Shown: piece after piece, positions 1 through 5,128 of the stretch
Layout of the letters: every line of letters starts with the position of its first letter
Numbering within the stretch: the stretch's first letter is position 1
From: Actinomycetes bacterium
GTDB lineage: Bacteria > Actinomycetota > Acidimicrobiia > Acidimicrobiales > Microtrichaceae
Length of the DNA stretch: 5,772 nucleotides
NCBI GenBank assembly: GCA_023423215.1
Contig: JAFAFZ010000627.1
Location: 1-5,772 of the forward strand
Direction: 5' to 3'
The notes under the pieces: model-generated
What the model saw: the letters and a program-made list of their open reading frames with translations, nothing else
What the model was told of the DNA's origin: nothing
Database searches by the model: none
Translations under genes and position numbers: made by a program

Positions 1-524
1 CCGTCCACCTGCGCGGCCTGCTCCATCTCCCAGGGGATCTGACGGAAGAACGCCGACATCGTCCAGATCGACAGCGGCAGGGCGAAGGTCAGGTACGGGA
101 TGATGAGCCCGATCCAGGTGTCGTAGATGCCCAGGCCTCGCCACATGTTGAAGAGCGGACCGACGAGCGCCGCCTGCGGGAACATGGCGATGGCCAGCGC
201 CATCGACAGCAGCAGCTTCTTGCCGGGGAACTCGAGTCGGGCGATCGCGTAGGCGGCGAACATCGCGACGATGACCGACAGCAGGGTCGCGATGACGGCG
301 ATGCCGAAGGAGTTCCGCAGCGCCGAGGTGAAGAGCTCGTCGCGGAACACCGAGCTGAAGTTGGACCAGGTCCACTCCTTCGGGAAGAACGTCGGCGTCC
401 CCTCGCGGAAGGTGTCGGGGCTCTTGAACGAGAGCGACACCATCCACAGCAGCGGGAACGCGGCCCACGCCAGGATGAGCAGGCCCCAGAAGGTCCACCA
501 GTTGCTGGTGCGTCGGCCGTCCAT
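1..524 (-). CDS. Sugar ABC transporter permease, MalG/SugB type (C-terminus off the left edge)
   Basis: Second inner-membrane subunit of a binding-protein-dependent carbohydrate importer; it pairs with the MalF-type permease encoded just upstream. I translated 174 full codons from the ATG at 524-522. Hydrophobic segments lie at about residues 11-32, 70-96, 105-126 and 137-160. The last visible residues, EQAAQVDG (168 onward), begin the cytoplasmic EAA loop that contacts the ATPase, so roughly the last 100 residues expected for the family are missing. The ATG shares one base with the TGA of the upstream permease (TGATG), and an AGGGGGG ribosome site lies inside that gene's end, seven bases before the ATG. 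This points to translational coupling. The family call is firm. The sugar is inferred from neighbours as trehalose, maltose or a related alpha-glucoside. Confidence 0.93.
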   Translation of the reverse strand, partial: MDGRRTSNWWTFWGLLILAWAAFPLLWMVSLSFKSPDTFREGTPTFFPKEWTWSNFSSVFRDELFTSALRNSFGIAVIATLLSVIVAMFAAYAIARLEFPGKKLLLSMALAIAMFPQAALVGPLFNMWRGLGIYDTWIGLIIPYLTFALPLSIWTMSAFFRQIPWEMEQAAQVD

Positions 525-1471
525 CAGCTGTCCCCCCTGACCTGCGACAGGTCCGTCTTGAACCCCTTGATGAACACGAAGGCGATGGCGACGACGGTGA
601 AGAACAGCAGCACCGAGATCGCCGAGCCCGCGCCGAGGTTCACCAGCGTCACGTTCTGGCGGTAGGCCAGGAACGACAGCGTCTCGGTGTCGTTCGCGCC
701 GTTGGTCATGACGAACGGGTTGTCGAAGATGCGCCAGGCATCGAGCGTGCGGAACAGGACGGCGACCATGATCGCCGCCTTCATGTTGGGCAGGACGACC
801 TTCCAGAGTCGCTGCCAGGCCGTCGCGCCGTCGACCTTCGCCGCCTCGAGCAGCTCTTCGGGCACCTGCACCAGGCCGGCCAGCAGGAGCAGCGAGATGA
901 ACGGGGTCGTCTTCCAGATCTCGGACAGCGTGATGACGAAGAGGCTCGACCAGCGGTCGCCGAACCAGTTGAACTCGCCCAGGCCGAACCACTGGTTCAC
1001 GAAGCCGGAGTCGAGCTGGAAGGCGTAGCGCCAGACGAACGCCGAGACGACGGTGATGATCCCGTAGGGCACCAGGATCGCCGTGCGCACGAAGGAGCGA
1101 CCTCGGACGATGCGGTACATCACCCACGCGAACCCGAAGCCGAGGACCAGCTCGATGGCGACGCTGGCCGCGGTGATGACCAGCGTCGTGACCACCGCCG
1201 ACCACCACACCGGATCGGTCAGCACCGTGACGTAGTTCTGCAGCCCGACGAACTCGCGGCCCTCGGGGTCCGTGAGGCGGTAGCGGTAGAAGGACAGCAC
1301 CACGGCGTAGACCAGGGGGTAGGCCGTCACCAGGATCATCACCAGGAACGCGGGGGCGCTCAACCGCAGCCCGAGCCGTCGTTCGCTGCGCGCCCGGTCC
1401 GAAGCCTTCGCCGCCCCCCGGGACGCCGCGGCCGGGGCCGGCGCGGACGCGGGTGTCGTCGTCGCGGTCAC
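524..1471 (-). CDS. Sugar ABC transporter permease, MalF/SugA type
   Basis: Membrane subunit of the same carbohydrate importer, 315 residues, a normal length for six-segment MalF-like permeases of Gram-positive bacteria. Residues 1-35 are an Ala/Pro/Arg-rich cytoplasmic tail without hydrophobic character. Membrane segments are at about 39-63, 92-120, 130-150, 176-200, 232-250 (weaker) and 280-302. The EAA loop is intact: EAAKVDG at 209-215, followed by VLPNM at 226-230, which is where the ATPase subunit docks. The start codon is GTG at 1471-1469. It is chosen because AGGAGGG (1482-1476) sits four bases before it, overlapping the stop codon of the binding-protein gene. Only ten bases separate the two genes, so they are surely cotranscribed. 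The order binding protein - MalF - MalG equals that of the trehalose importer LpqY-SugA-SugB. Exact substrate is not determined by the sequence. Confidence 0.95.
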   Translation of the reverse strand: MTATTTPASAPAPAAASRGAAKASDRARSERRLGLRLSAPAFLVMILVTAYPLVYAVVLSFYRYRLTDPEGREFVGLQNYVTVLTDPVWWSAVVTTLVITAASVAIELVLGFGFAWVMYRIVRGRSFVRTAILVPYGIITVVSAFVWRYAFQLDSGFVNQWFGLGEFNWFGDRWSSLFVITLSEIWKTTPFISLLLLAGLVQVPEELLEAAKVDGATAWQRLWKVVLPNMKAAIMVAVLFRTLDAWRIFDNPFVMTNGANDTETLSFLAYRQNVTLVNLGAGSAISVLLFFTVVAIAFVFIKGFKTDLSQVRGDS

Positions 1472-1475
1472 GTGT

Positions 1476-1482
1476 CCCTCCT
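1476..1482 (-). promoter_or_regulatory. Ribosome binding site of the MalF-type permease
   Basis: AGGAGGG read on the minus strand, with the spacer ACAC before the GTG start at 1471. It shares a base with the TGA stop of the preceding gene, so a ribosome finishing the binding protein is placed on the next start. It fixes the choice of the GTG start. Confidence 0.8.
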
Positions 1483-2801
1483 CACAGCAGCCGCTCCCCC
1501 TGGAGCACCTCGGACATGTAGGTGTCGGTCCGCTCGGGGGTCTCCGGCGATCGGACCGAGGTCGACGGGTGCCACGTGCGCTGCACCGACGTCGACACGT
1601 CGCCGTAGTACGGCGTGATGGGCCGTGGCCCGGCGCTGTTGATCGACTCGCGGATCAGGTCCGCCATCGGGAAGGCCTCGATGACCGCCGGGTCGTCGTA
1701 GGCGGCGGACCGCGCGGCCGGGTTGCCGGCCTCGACCATGTACTGCACGTTGCTCTCGAGCGAGGTGATGCACTTCACCGCGGCGAGCGCCTCGTCGGGG
1801 TGCGTCGTGAAGTTGCCGATGCCCAGGTCGATGCCGCCGAGCGGCGGAGCGCTCTCGAGGTCGGCCTCGACGCGTGGGTAGCGGGCCCAGCCGATGTCGT
1901 CGACGACGGACTGGTCGATCGCGCCGGTCTCCACCGCATCCTTCGCGGCCTGGTACACGTACGGCCAGTTCACCATGTAGGCGCCACGGTCGCTCTGGAA
2001 CAGCGTGCGGGCCTCCTCCTCGGACGAGGTCGACAGGTCGGGTGGGGCGGCCGACGACCGTGCGAGCCGACCGACGATGTCCGCCGCCCGGTCACCCGCG
2101 GGCGACGCCACCGTGGGCGTCGCGTCCGCTCCCTGGTCGGCGTCGGAGATGATCTGCCCGCCACCCGACTCGATCAGCGCGTTGATCCAGACCATGTAGC
2201 CCTCGTAGCGGCGGCCCTGCAGCCCGATGCGCAGGTCCTGGGACTCGGCGGCGTCGATCATCTGGTCCCAGGTGAAGCCCTCGGCCTCGGGGTCGACCCC
2301 CGCGGCCGCGGCGGCGGACTTCCGGTACCAGAGCAGCTGCGTGTTGGCCCAGAACGGCGTCGCGACGAGCTCGTCCTCCCAGTACGCGGTGAGCAGCGGC
2401 GCTTCGAGCACCCCCTCGGTCAGCTCCTCGACGTCCTCGGGGTCCGTGATCGGCAGCAGGTAGCCGGCGTTGGCGAACTCGGCGACGAACACCGGGTCCA
2501 GGCTCATGAGGTCGACCGACGAGTCACCCGCTGCGAGCCGTCGCACGAGCTGCTCGCGCTGCGCGTCGGCGTCGTTCGGCAGGATCTGCGTCTGGATGCG
2601 GTAGGCCCCGTCCGAGGCGTCCGAGCACTGCTGGGCCAGCGTGCGCTGCCCGCCGTTGTCCGGGTTCGTGTACCAGATCAGGACCGGAGCGGCGTCGTCG
2701 TCCCCGCCGCACGCGGTGAGCCCGGCGACCAGCAGCACGGCGAGCACCGCGAGGCCCACCTTCCGACTCCGCCGCTGAGCTGGGAACCGTGACCTGGACA
2801 C
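1482..2801 (-). CDS. Sugar-binding lipoprotein of an ABC importer (family 1 solute-binding protein, LpqY-like)
   Basis: Extracellular, lipid-anchored receptor that delivers sugar to the permeases encoded downstream. I place the start at the GTG at 2801 (439 residues). It is preceded by GAGGGGG six bases away and gives a proper lipoprotein signal: a basic stretch with RRSRK, a hydrophobic core VGLAVLAVLLVAG, then the lipobox LTAC with Cys31 as the lipidated residue. The mature part has the usual family features: IWYTNPDNGGQ near the start (about 42-52), REQLVRRLAAGDSSVDL (82-98), an EFANAGYLLPI hinge region (108-118), MVNWPYVYQ (276-284) and a C-terminal EAGNPAAR (357-364). Two further cysteines, 59 and 344, may form a disulfide outside the cell. 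A longer reading frame reaches an ATG at 2852, but that codon lies within the -35 box. Binding-protein identity is firm; LpqY-like (trehalose) versus other alpha-glucoside is inferred. Confidence 0.92.
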   Translation of the reverse strand: MSRSRFPAQRRSRKVGLAVLAVLLVAGLTACGGDDDAAPVLIWYTNPDNGGQRTLAQQCSDASDGAYRIQTQILPNDADAQREQLVRRLAAGDSSVDLMSLDPVFVAEFANAGYLLPITDPEDVEELTEGVLEAPLLTAYWEDELVATPFWANTQLLWYRKSAAAAAGVDPEAEGFTWDQMIDAAESQDLRIGLQGRRYEGYMVWINALIESGGGQIISDADQGADATPTVASPAGDRAADIVGRLARSSAAPPDLSTSSEEEARTLFQSDRGAYMVNWPYVYQAAKDAVETGAIDQSVVDDIGWARYPRVEADLESAPPLGGIDLGIGNFTTHPDEALAAVKCITSLESNVQYMVEAGNPAARSAAYDDPAVIEAFPMADLIRESINSAGPRPITPYYGDVSTSVQRTWHPSTSVRSPETPERTDTYMSEVLQGERLL

Positions 2802-2814
2802 CCGAGACCCCCTC
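2802..2814 (-). promoter_or_regulatory. Ribosome binding site deciding the GTG start of the binding protein
   Basis: Minus-strand GAGGGGG (2814-2808) followed by TCTCGG and then GTG at 2801. This is the only purine-rich site at suitable distance in the leader and supports the GTG at 2801 over the ATG at 2852 and over the GTG at 2759, which would remove the basic part of the signal peptide. Confidence 0.7.
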
Positions 2815-2830
2815 GAACGTGCCGACCCAT

Positions 2831-2846
2831 CACACACCGGGGTGTG
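2831..2846. promoter_or_regulatory. Palindromic candidate operator CACACACCGGGGTGTG
   Basis: A 16-base dyad with eight-base halves in which seven of eight pairs match; only the A/G pair at 2836/2841 breaks symmetry, and the centre is CG. It covers most of the promoter spacer and four bases of the -10 box, so a bound protein would block RNA polymerase. LacI-family regulators, common beside sugar importers, use even palindromes with a central CG, which fits, but no regulator gene is present in the window. Regulator identity is inference. Confidence 0.5.
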
Positions 2847-2856
2847 ACACATGTCA
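2845..2856. promoter_or_regulatory. Second short palindrome TGACACATGTCA over the -35 box
   Basis: Five-base arms TGACA/TGTCA around a CA centre, overlapping five bases of the minus-strand TTGACA box and two bases of the neighbouring 16-base palindrome. Part of the symmetry comes from the -35 sequence itself, so it may be a by-product. It could also be a second operator half or an activator site. Confidence 0.3.
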
Positions 2857-2857
2857 A

Positions 2858-2890
2858 CGACCGGGCGGTACCCCCGGCCGCGCCCGGACG
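2858..2890 (-). terminator. Hairpin after the GH13 gene, possible terminator
   Basis: Inverted repeat CCGGGCG (2861-2867) and CGCCCGG (2881-2887) with a 13-base loop; beyond one A/A mismatch two further pairs form (2858-2859 with 2889-2890). It begins 11 bases after the GH13 stop codon and ends immediately before the -35 box of the next promoter. There is no U-run on the 3' side, only TTG, so it is not a textbook intrinsic terminator; it may slow or partly stop read-through or protect the 3' end of the mRNA. Confidence 0.45.
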
Positions 2891-2900
2891 AAACCCGACC

Positions 2901-4496
2901 TCAGCAGCGGAACCAGGCGGCGGCGTCGGGCTGGACCATCGAGGTCGCGACCTCTGGACCGTCCAGACCTTCGCGGCCGTCGCTCGAGAGCAGGAGCTCG
3001 GTCGCGGTGGCGGGCGCGGCGACCGGCTCCTCGCCGAGGTTCACGACGCAGCGCACGTCGCCGCGGGACCAGTCGAGCACCCCGGGCGGCGCGTCGTGCC
3101 ACACCAACGGGAACGCCGGGTCGGCGCCGAGCTCGATCAGCTCGCCCCGACGGCGGAGCGCGCTGCGGTACAGCTCGAGCGTCGAGCCCGGCACCCCGAG
3201 CTGGACCTCGCGGGTGAGCGACGCCCAGGAGGGCGGTTGGGGCAACCACGACTGGTCGGTCGGCGAGAAGCCGAACGTCGGACGATCACCCGACCACGGC
3301 AGGGGGACGCGACAGCCGTCCCGGCCGCGCTCGGCGCCCCCGGACCGCAGGAACGTCGGGTCGGCCAGCACCTCGTCCGGCAGGTCCTCGACCTCCGCCA
3401 GGCCGAGCTCCTCCCCCTGGTACAGGTAGGCCGAGCCGGGCAGGGCCAGCATCATCAGCAGTGCGGCACGGGCGCGCCGCAGCCCGACGGCGCCGCCGCC
3501 GTAGCGGGTCACGTGACGCACGACGTCGTGGTTGGACAGCACCCAGGTCGGCGTCGCGCCGACCGCCTCGTGGCTCGCGATGCTGGCGTCGATCTCGGAG
3601 CGCAGCGCCGTCGCGTCCCACGGCGCGAGCAGGAAGCCGAAGTTGAACGCGGTCTGCAGCTCGTCCGGGCGCACGTAGTTCGCCAGCCGCTCGGGGCTCG
3701 CCAGGTACGCCTCGGCCACGAAGACCCGCGGCACGGGGTACGCATCGCCGATCCGGCGCCACGCCCGGTAGACGTCGTGCACCTCGTCCTGGTCCCAGTG
3801 CGGGTGGCCGAGCGGCGCCATGCCGCCGCTCGGGAACCGACCCGCCAGGTCGGGCATGTCGGGATCCTTCGCCAGCCCGTGCGCGACGTCGATGCGGAAG
3901 CCGTCGACGCCGAGGTCGAACCAGTGCCGCAGGATCGACTCGAACTCGGCGTGGACCTCGGGGTTCGTCCAGTCCAGGTCGGGCTGCTCGGGCGCGAACA
4001 GGTGCAGGTACCACTCCCCGTCCGGAACCCGCCGCCAGGCCGGGCCACCGAACACGCTGCACCAGTCGTTCGGCGGCTCCGCACCGTCGGCCCCGCGCCC
4101 CGGACGGAACAGGTAGCGGGCCCGCTCGGGTGACCCGGGCCGGGCGTCGAGCGCGTCGCGGAACCAGGGGTGTTGGTCCGAGGTGTGGTTCGGGACGAGG
4201 TCGAAGAGCACCCGGAGGCCTCGTTCGTGTGCGGCGTCGAGCAGCGCGACGGCATCGGACAGCTCGCCGAAGACGGGATCGACCTGCCGGTGGTCCGCGA
4301 CGTCGTAGCCGGCGTCCGCCTGCGGCGAGACGTAGAACGGGTTGAGCCAGAGCGCGTCCACGCCCAGGGCGACGAGCTCGTCCAGGTGGGCGAGCACGCC
4401 GGGCAGGTCGCCGACCCCGTCACCGTCGGCATCGGCGAAGCTGCGCGGGTAGACCTGGTAGATGACGGCGTCGCGCCACCACGGCGTCGGAGACAT
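2901..4496 (-). CDS. GH13 alpha-glucosidase / oligo-1,6-glucosidase-like hydrolase
   Basis: Cytoplasmic retaining glycoside hydrolase, 531 residues, no signal peptide; expected to split alpha-linked glucose from imported di- or oligosaccharides. The family regions are all present in order: a calcium-type loop DADGDGVGD (22-30), region I DLVPNH (99-104), region V QPDLDW (171-176), region II GFRIDVAH (199-206) with nucleophile Asp203, region III VAEAY (260-264) with acid/base Glu262, and region IV LSNHD (320-324) with transition-state Asp324. A small C-terminal beta domain follows after about residue 450. Valine after the nucleophile is the residue associated with alpha-1,6 action in oligo-1,6-glucosidases, whereas alpha-1,4 enzymes often have threonine. 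The ATG at 4496 has AGGA seven bases upstream. Its position before the transporter genes implies a role in using the imported sugar. Trehalose hydrolysis or glucosyl transfer cannot be excluded. Confidence 0.95.
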   Translation of the reverse strand: MSPTPWWRDAVIYQVYPRSFADADGDGVGDLPGVLAHLDELVALGVDALWLNPFYVSPQADAGYDVADHRQVDPVFGELSDAVALLDAAHERGLRVLFDLVPNHTSDQHPWFRDALDARPGSPERARYLFRPGRGADGAEPPNDWCSVFGGPAWRRVPDGEWYLHLFAPEQPDLDWTNPEVHAEFESILRHWFDLGVDGFRIDVAHGLAKDPDMPDLAGRFPSGGMAPLGHPHWDQDEVHDVYRAWRRIGDAYPVPRVFVAEAYLASPERLANYVRPDELQTAFNFGFLLAPWDATALRSEIDASIASHEAVGATPTWVLSNHDVVRHVTRYGGGAVGLRRARAALLMMLALPGSAYLYQGEELGLAEVEDLPDEVLADPTFLRSGGAERGRDGCRVPLPWSGDRPTFGFSPTDQSWLPQPPSWASLTREVQLGVPGSTLELYRSALRRRGELIELGADPAFPLVWHDAPPGVLDWSRGDVRCVVNLGEEPVAAPATATELLLSSDGREGLDGPEVATSMVQPDAAAWFRC

Positions 4497-4540
4497 CGAG
4501 CCATCCTGGCACGCAGCAACCGCCCGTTTCCCCGCACCGG

Positions 4541-4554
4541 GCGAGGGGTACCGG
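4541..4554 (+). promoter_or_regulatory. Candidate -10 element, copy 1 (GCGAGGGGTACCGG)
   Basis: Contains TACCGG at 4549-4554, a weak match to the actinobacterial TANNNT -10 pattern. The first 13 bases match a copy at 5081-5093 at 12 positions, and both copies lie at exactly the same distance from the next plus-strand start codon (35 bases between). No good -35 hexamer is seen. Confidence 0.35.
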
Positions 4555-4576
4555 GGCGCGGTCGCATCCGCCGGAC

Positions 4577-4582
4577 GAGGAG
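4577..4582 (+). promoter_or_regulatory. Ribosome binding site of the 160-residue protein gene
   Basis: GAGGAG followed by TCGCCC and the ATG at 4589. This strong site is a main reason to accept the otherwise unrecognised gene as real. Confidence 0.7.
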
Positions 4583-4588
4583 TCGCCC

Positions 4589-5071
4589 ATGTCCCGTGAC
4601 CAGCCCACCGACCTCCGCCGAGGCGGCGCCACGACGGCGTCGCAGCGACCCGGCTCGGGTCATCCGCTGTCCGACGGCGACCGAGCGTCGGGCCCCGTTC
4701 CGGAGGACAACCGCCCCGGCCACCACCCGGAGCACGAGCAGGACCGCCCCGATCCCGACGAGTTCGTCGCCCGGTTCCGCGACGGCCTCGAGGGCGGACC
4801 GGACGAGGGGGACGAGACGGCCGACGGTCCGCTCGTCATCGACCTGCCCCGCGTCGCCGGGGCACGGCCGGCGGGTGTCGGCGCCGACCGTCCGGTCGAC
4901 CACGGCGCCAACGACGGACCGGTCGTGGTCGAGCAGCCCGGTCTCCGCACCTCGGTCGCCCTGGCCCTGCCGATGCACCTGACCGGACTGGCGGTGCGGG
5001 GCGTGGCCCGGGTGCTGCACCTGGGCGGGCGCGTCGCGGAGGGCCTCGCCGACCGCGTCGATCCCCGCTGA
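4589..5071 (+). CDS. Unrecognised 160-residue low-complexity protein
   Basis: I do not recognise a family. Residues 1-55 are rich in Gly, Pro, Asp, Arg and His and are probably disordered. A short stretch at about 56-70 (DPDEFVARFRDGLEG) could form a helix, followed by an acidic linker and a VIDLPRV strand-like patch (about 83-89). Residues about 121-158 (from TSVALALPMHL through GRVAEGLADRV) are the only markedly hydrophobic or amphipathic part and could be a membrane-associated or protein-contacting helix pair; they are not a convincing transmembrane anchor. No signal peptide or cysteine is seen. Reality is supported by a GAGGAG ribosome site, strongly G/C third codon positions like its neighbours, and the lack of any other credible gene here. 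It lies 57 bases before the exporter gene, so a link to it is possible but unproven. Confidence 0.7.
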   Translation: MSRDQPTDLRRGGATTASQRPGSGHPLSDGDRASGPVPEDNRPGHHPEHEQDRPDPDEFVARFRDGLEGGPDEGDETADGPLVIDLPRVAGARPAGVGADRPVDHGANDGPVVVEQPGLRTSVALALPMHLTGLAVRGVARVLHLGGRVAEGLADRVDPR

Positions 5072-5128
5072 TCGCCGGCTGCGAGAGGTACCGTCCGTCA
5101 GGGCCCACGCCGGGCCGGAGGGGTGGCC
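5072..5128 (+). promoter_or_regulatory. Leader of the exporter gene: candidate -10, small hairpin and ribosome site
   Basis: TACCGT at 5089-5094 fits the TANNNT -10 pattern and sits inside GCGAGAGGTACCG (5081-5093), the second copy of the element before the 160-residue protein gene. Downstream, GGCCC (5102-5106) and GGGCC (5112-5116) can form a five-base-pair hairpin ending right at the ribosome site GGAGGGG (5117-5123), five bases before the GTG. No convincing -35 box is present. No terminator for the preceding gene is visible. Confidence 0.4.

Larger units (their letters stand above)
2829..2857 (-). promoter_or_regulatory. Promoter of the sugar-transport genes (TTGACA - 17 - TGTGAT)
   Basis: On the minus strand a perfect consensus -35 hexamer TTGACA (2857-2852) is followed by a 17-base spacer and TGTGAT (2834-2829), which matches the -10 consensus at four of six positions including T1, A5 and T6. 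Transcription would begin near 2822, giving a leader of about 20 bases that contains the ribosome site. A perfect TTGACA with ideal spacing is notable in such G+C-rich DNA. It lets the transport genes be expressed separately from the hydrolase gene upstream. Confidence 0.7.
4497..4588. promoter_or_regulatory. Divergent intergenic region between the GH13 gene and the plus-strand gene
   Basis: This 92-base stretch must carry promoters in both directions. It contains an AGGA ribosome site for the GH13 gene (near 4504-4507 on the minus strand), a GAGGAG site for the plus-strand gene (4577-4582), an inverted repeat CGCCCG (4521-4526)/CGGGCG (4538-4543) with an 11-base loop, and the GCGAGGGGTACCG element at 4541-4553. 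I find no copy of the operator seen before the binding-protein gene and no convincing minus-strand -35/-10 pair. Confidence 0.5.

Noticed and set aside
271..540. An 89-codon plus-strand frame
   Set aside because: It lies opposite the MalG-type permease, whose translation shows membrane segments and the EAA loop start; no ribosome site precedes the plus-strand frame.
1569..2792. A 407-codon plus-strand frame opposite the binding-protein gene
   Set aside because: Its product is Arg/Val/Gly-rich without family features, while the minus strand encodes a lipoprotein with a clear lipobox and binding-protein motifs.
2851..3429. A 192-codon plus-strand frame starting at the ATG inside the palindrome region
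   Set aside because: No ribosome site, low-complexity product, and antisense to the end of the GH13 gene.
2844..4133. A 429-codon plus-strand frame opposite the GH13 gene
   Set aside because: The opposite strand encodes a complete GH13 enzyme with all catalytic motifs; this frame has no recognisable motif and reflects codon bias.
4521..4543. Inverted repeat CGCCCG/CGGGCG as a divergent operator
   Set aside because: Only six-base arms made purely of G and C; expected often by chance in this composition, and it does not resemble the operator before the binding-protein gene.
5059..5074. CGATC/GATCG inverted repeat over the stop of the unknown gene as a terminator
   Set aside because: A five-pair stem with a six-base loop and no U-run is too weak to call.
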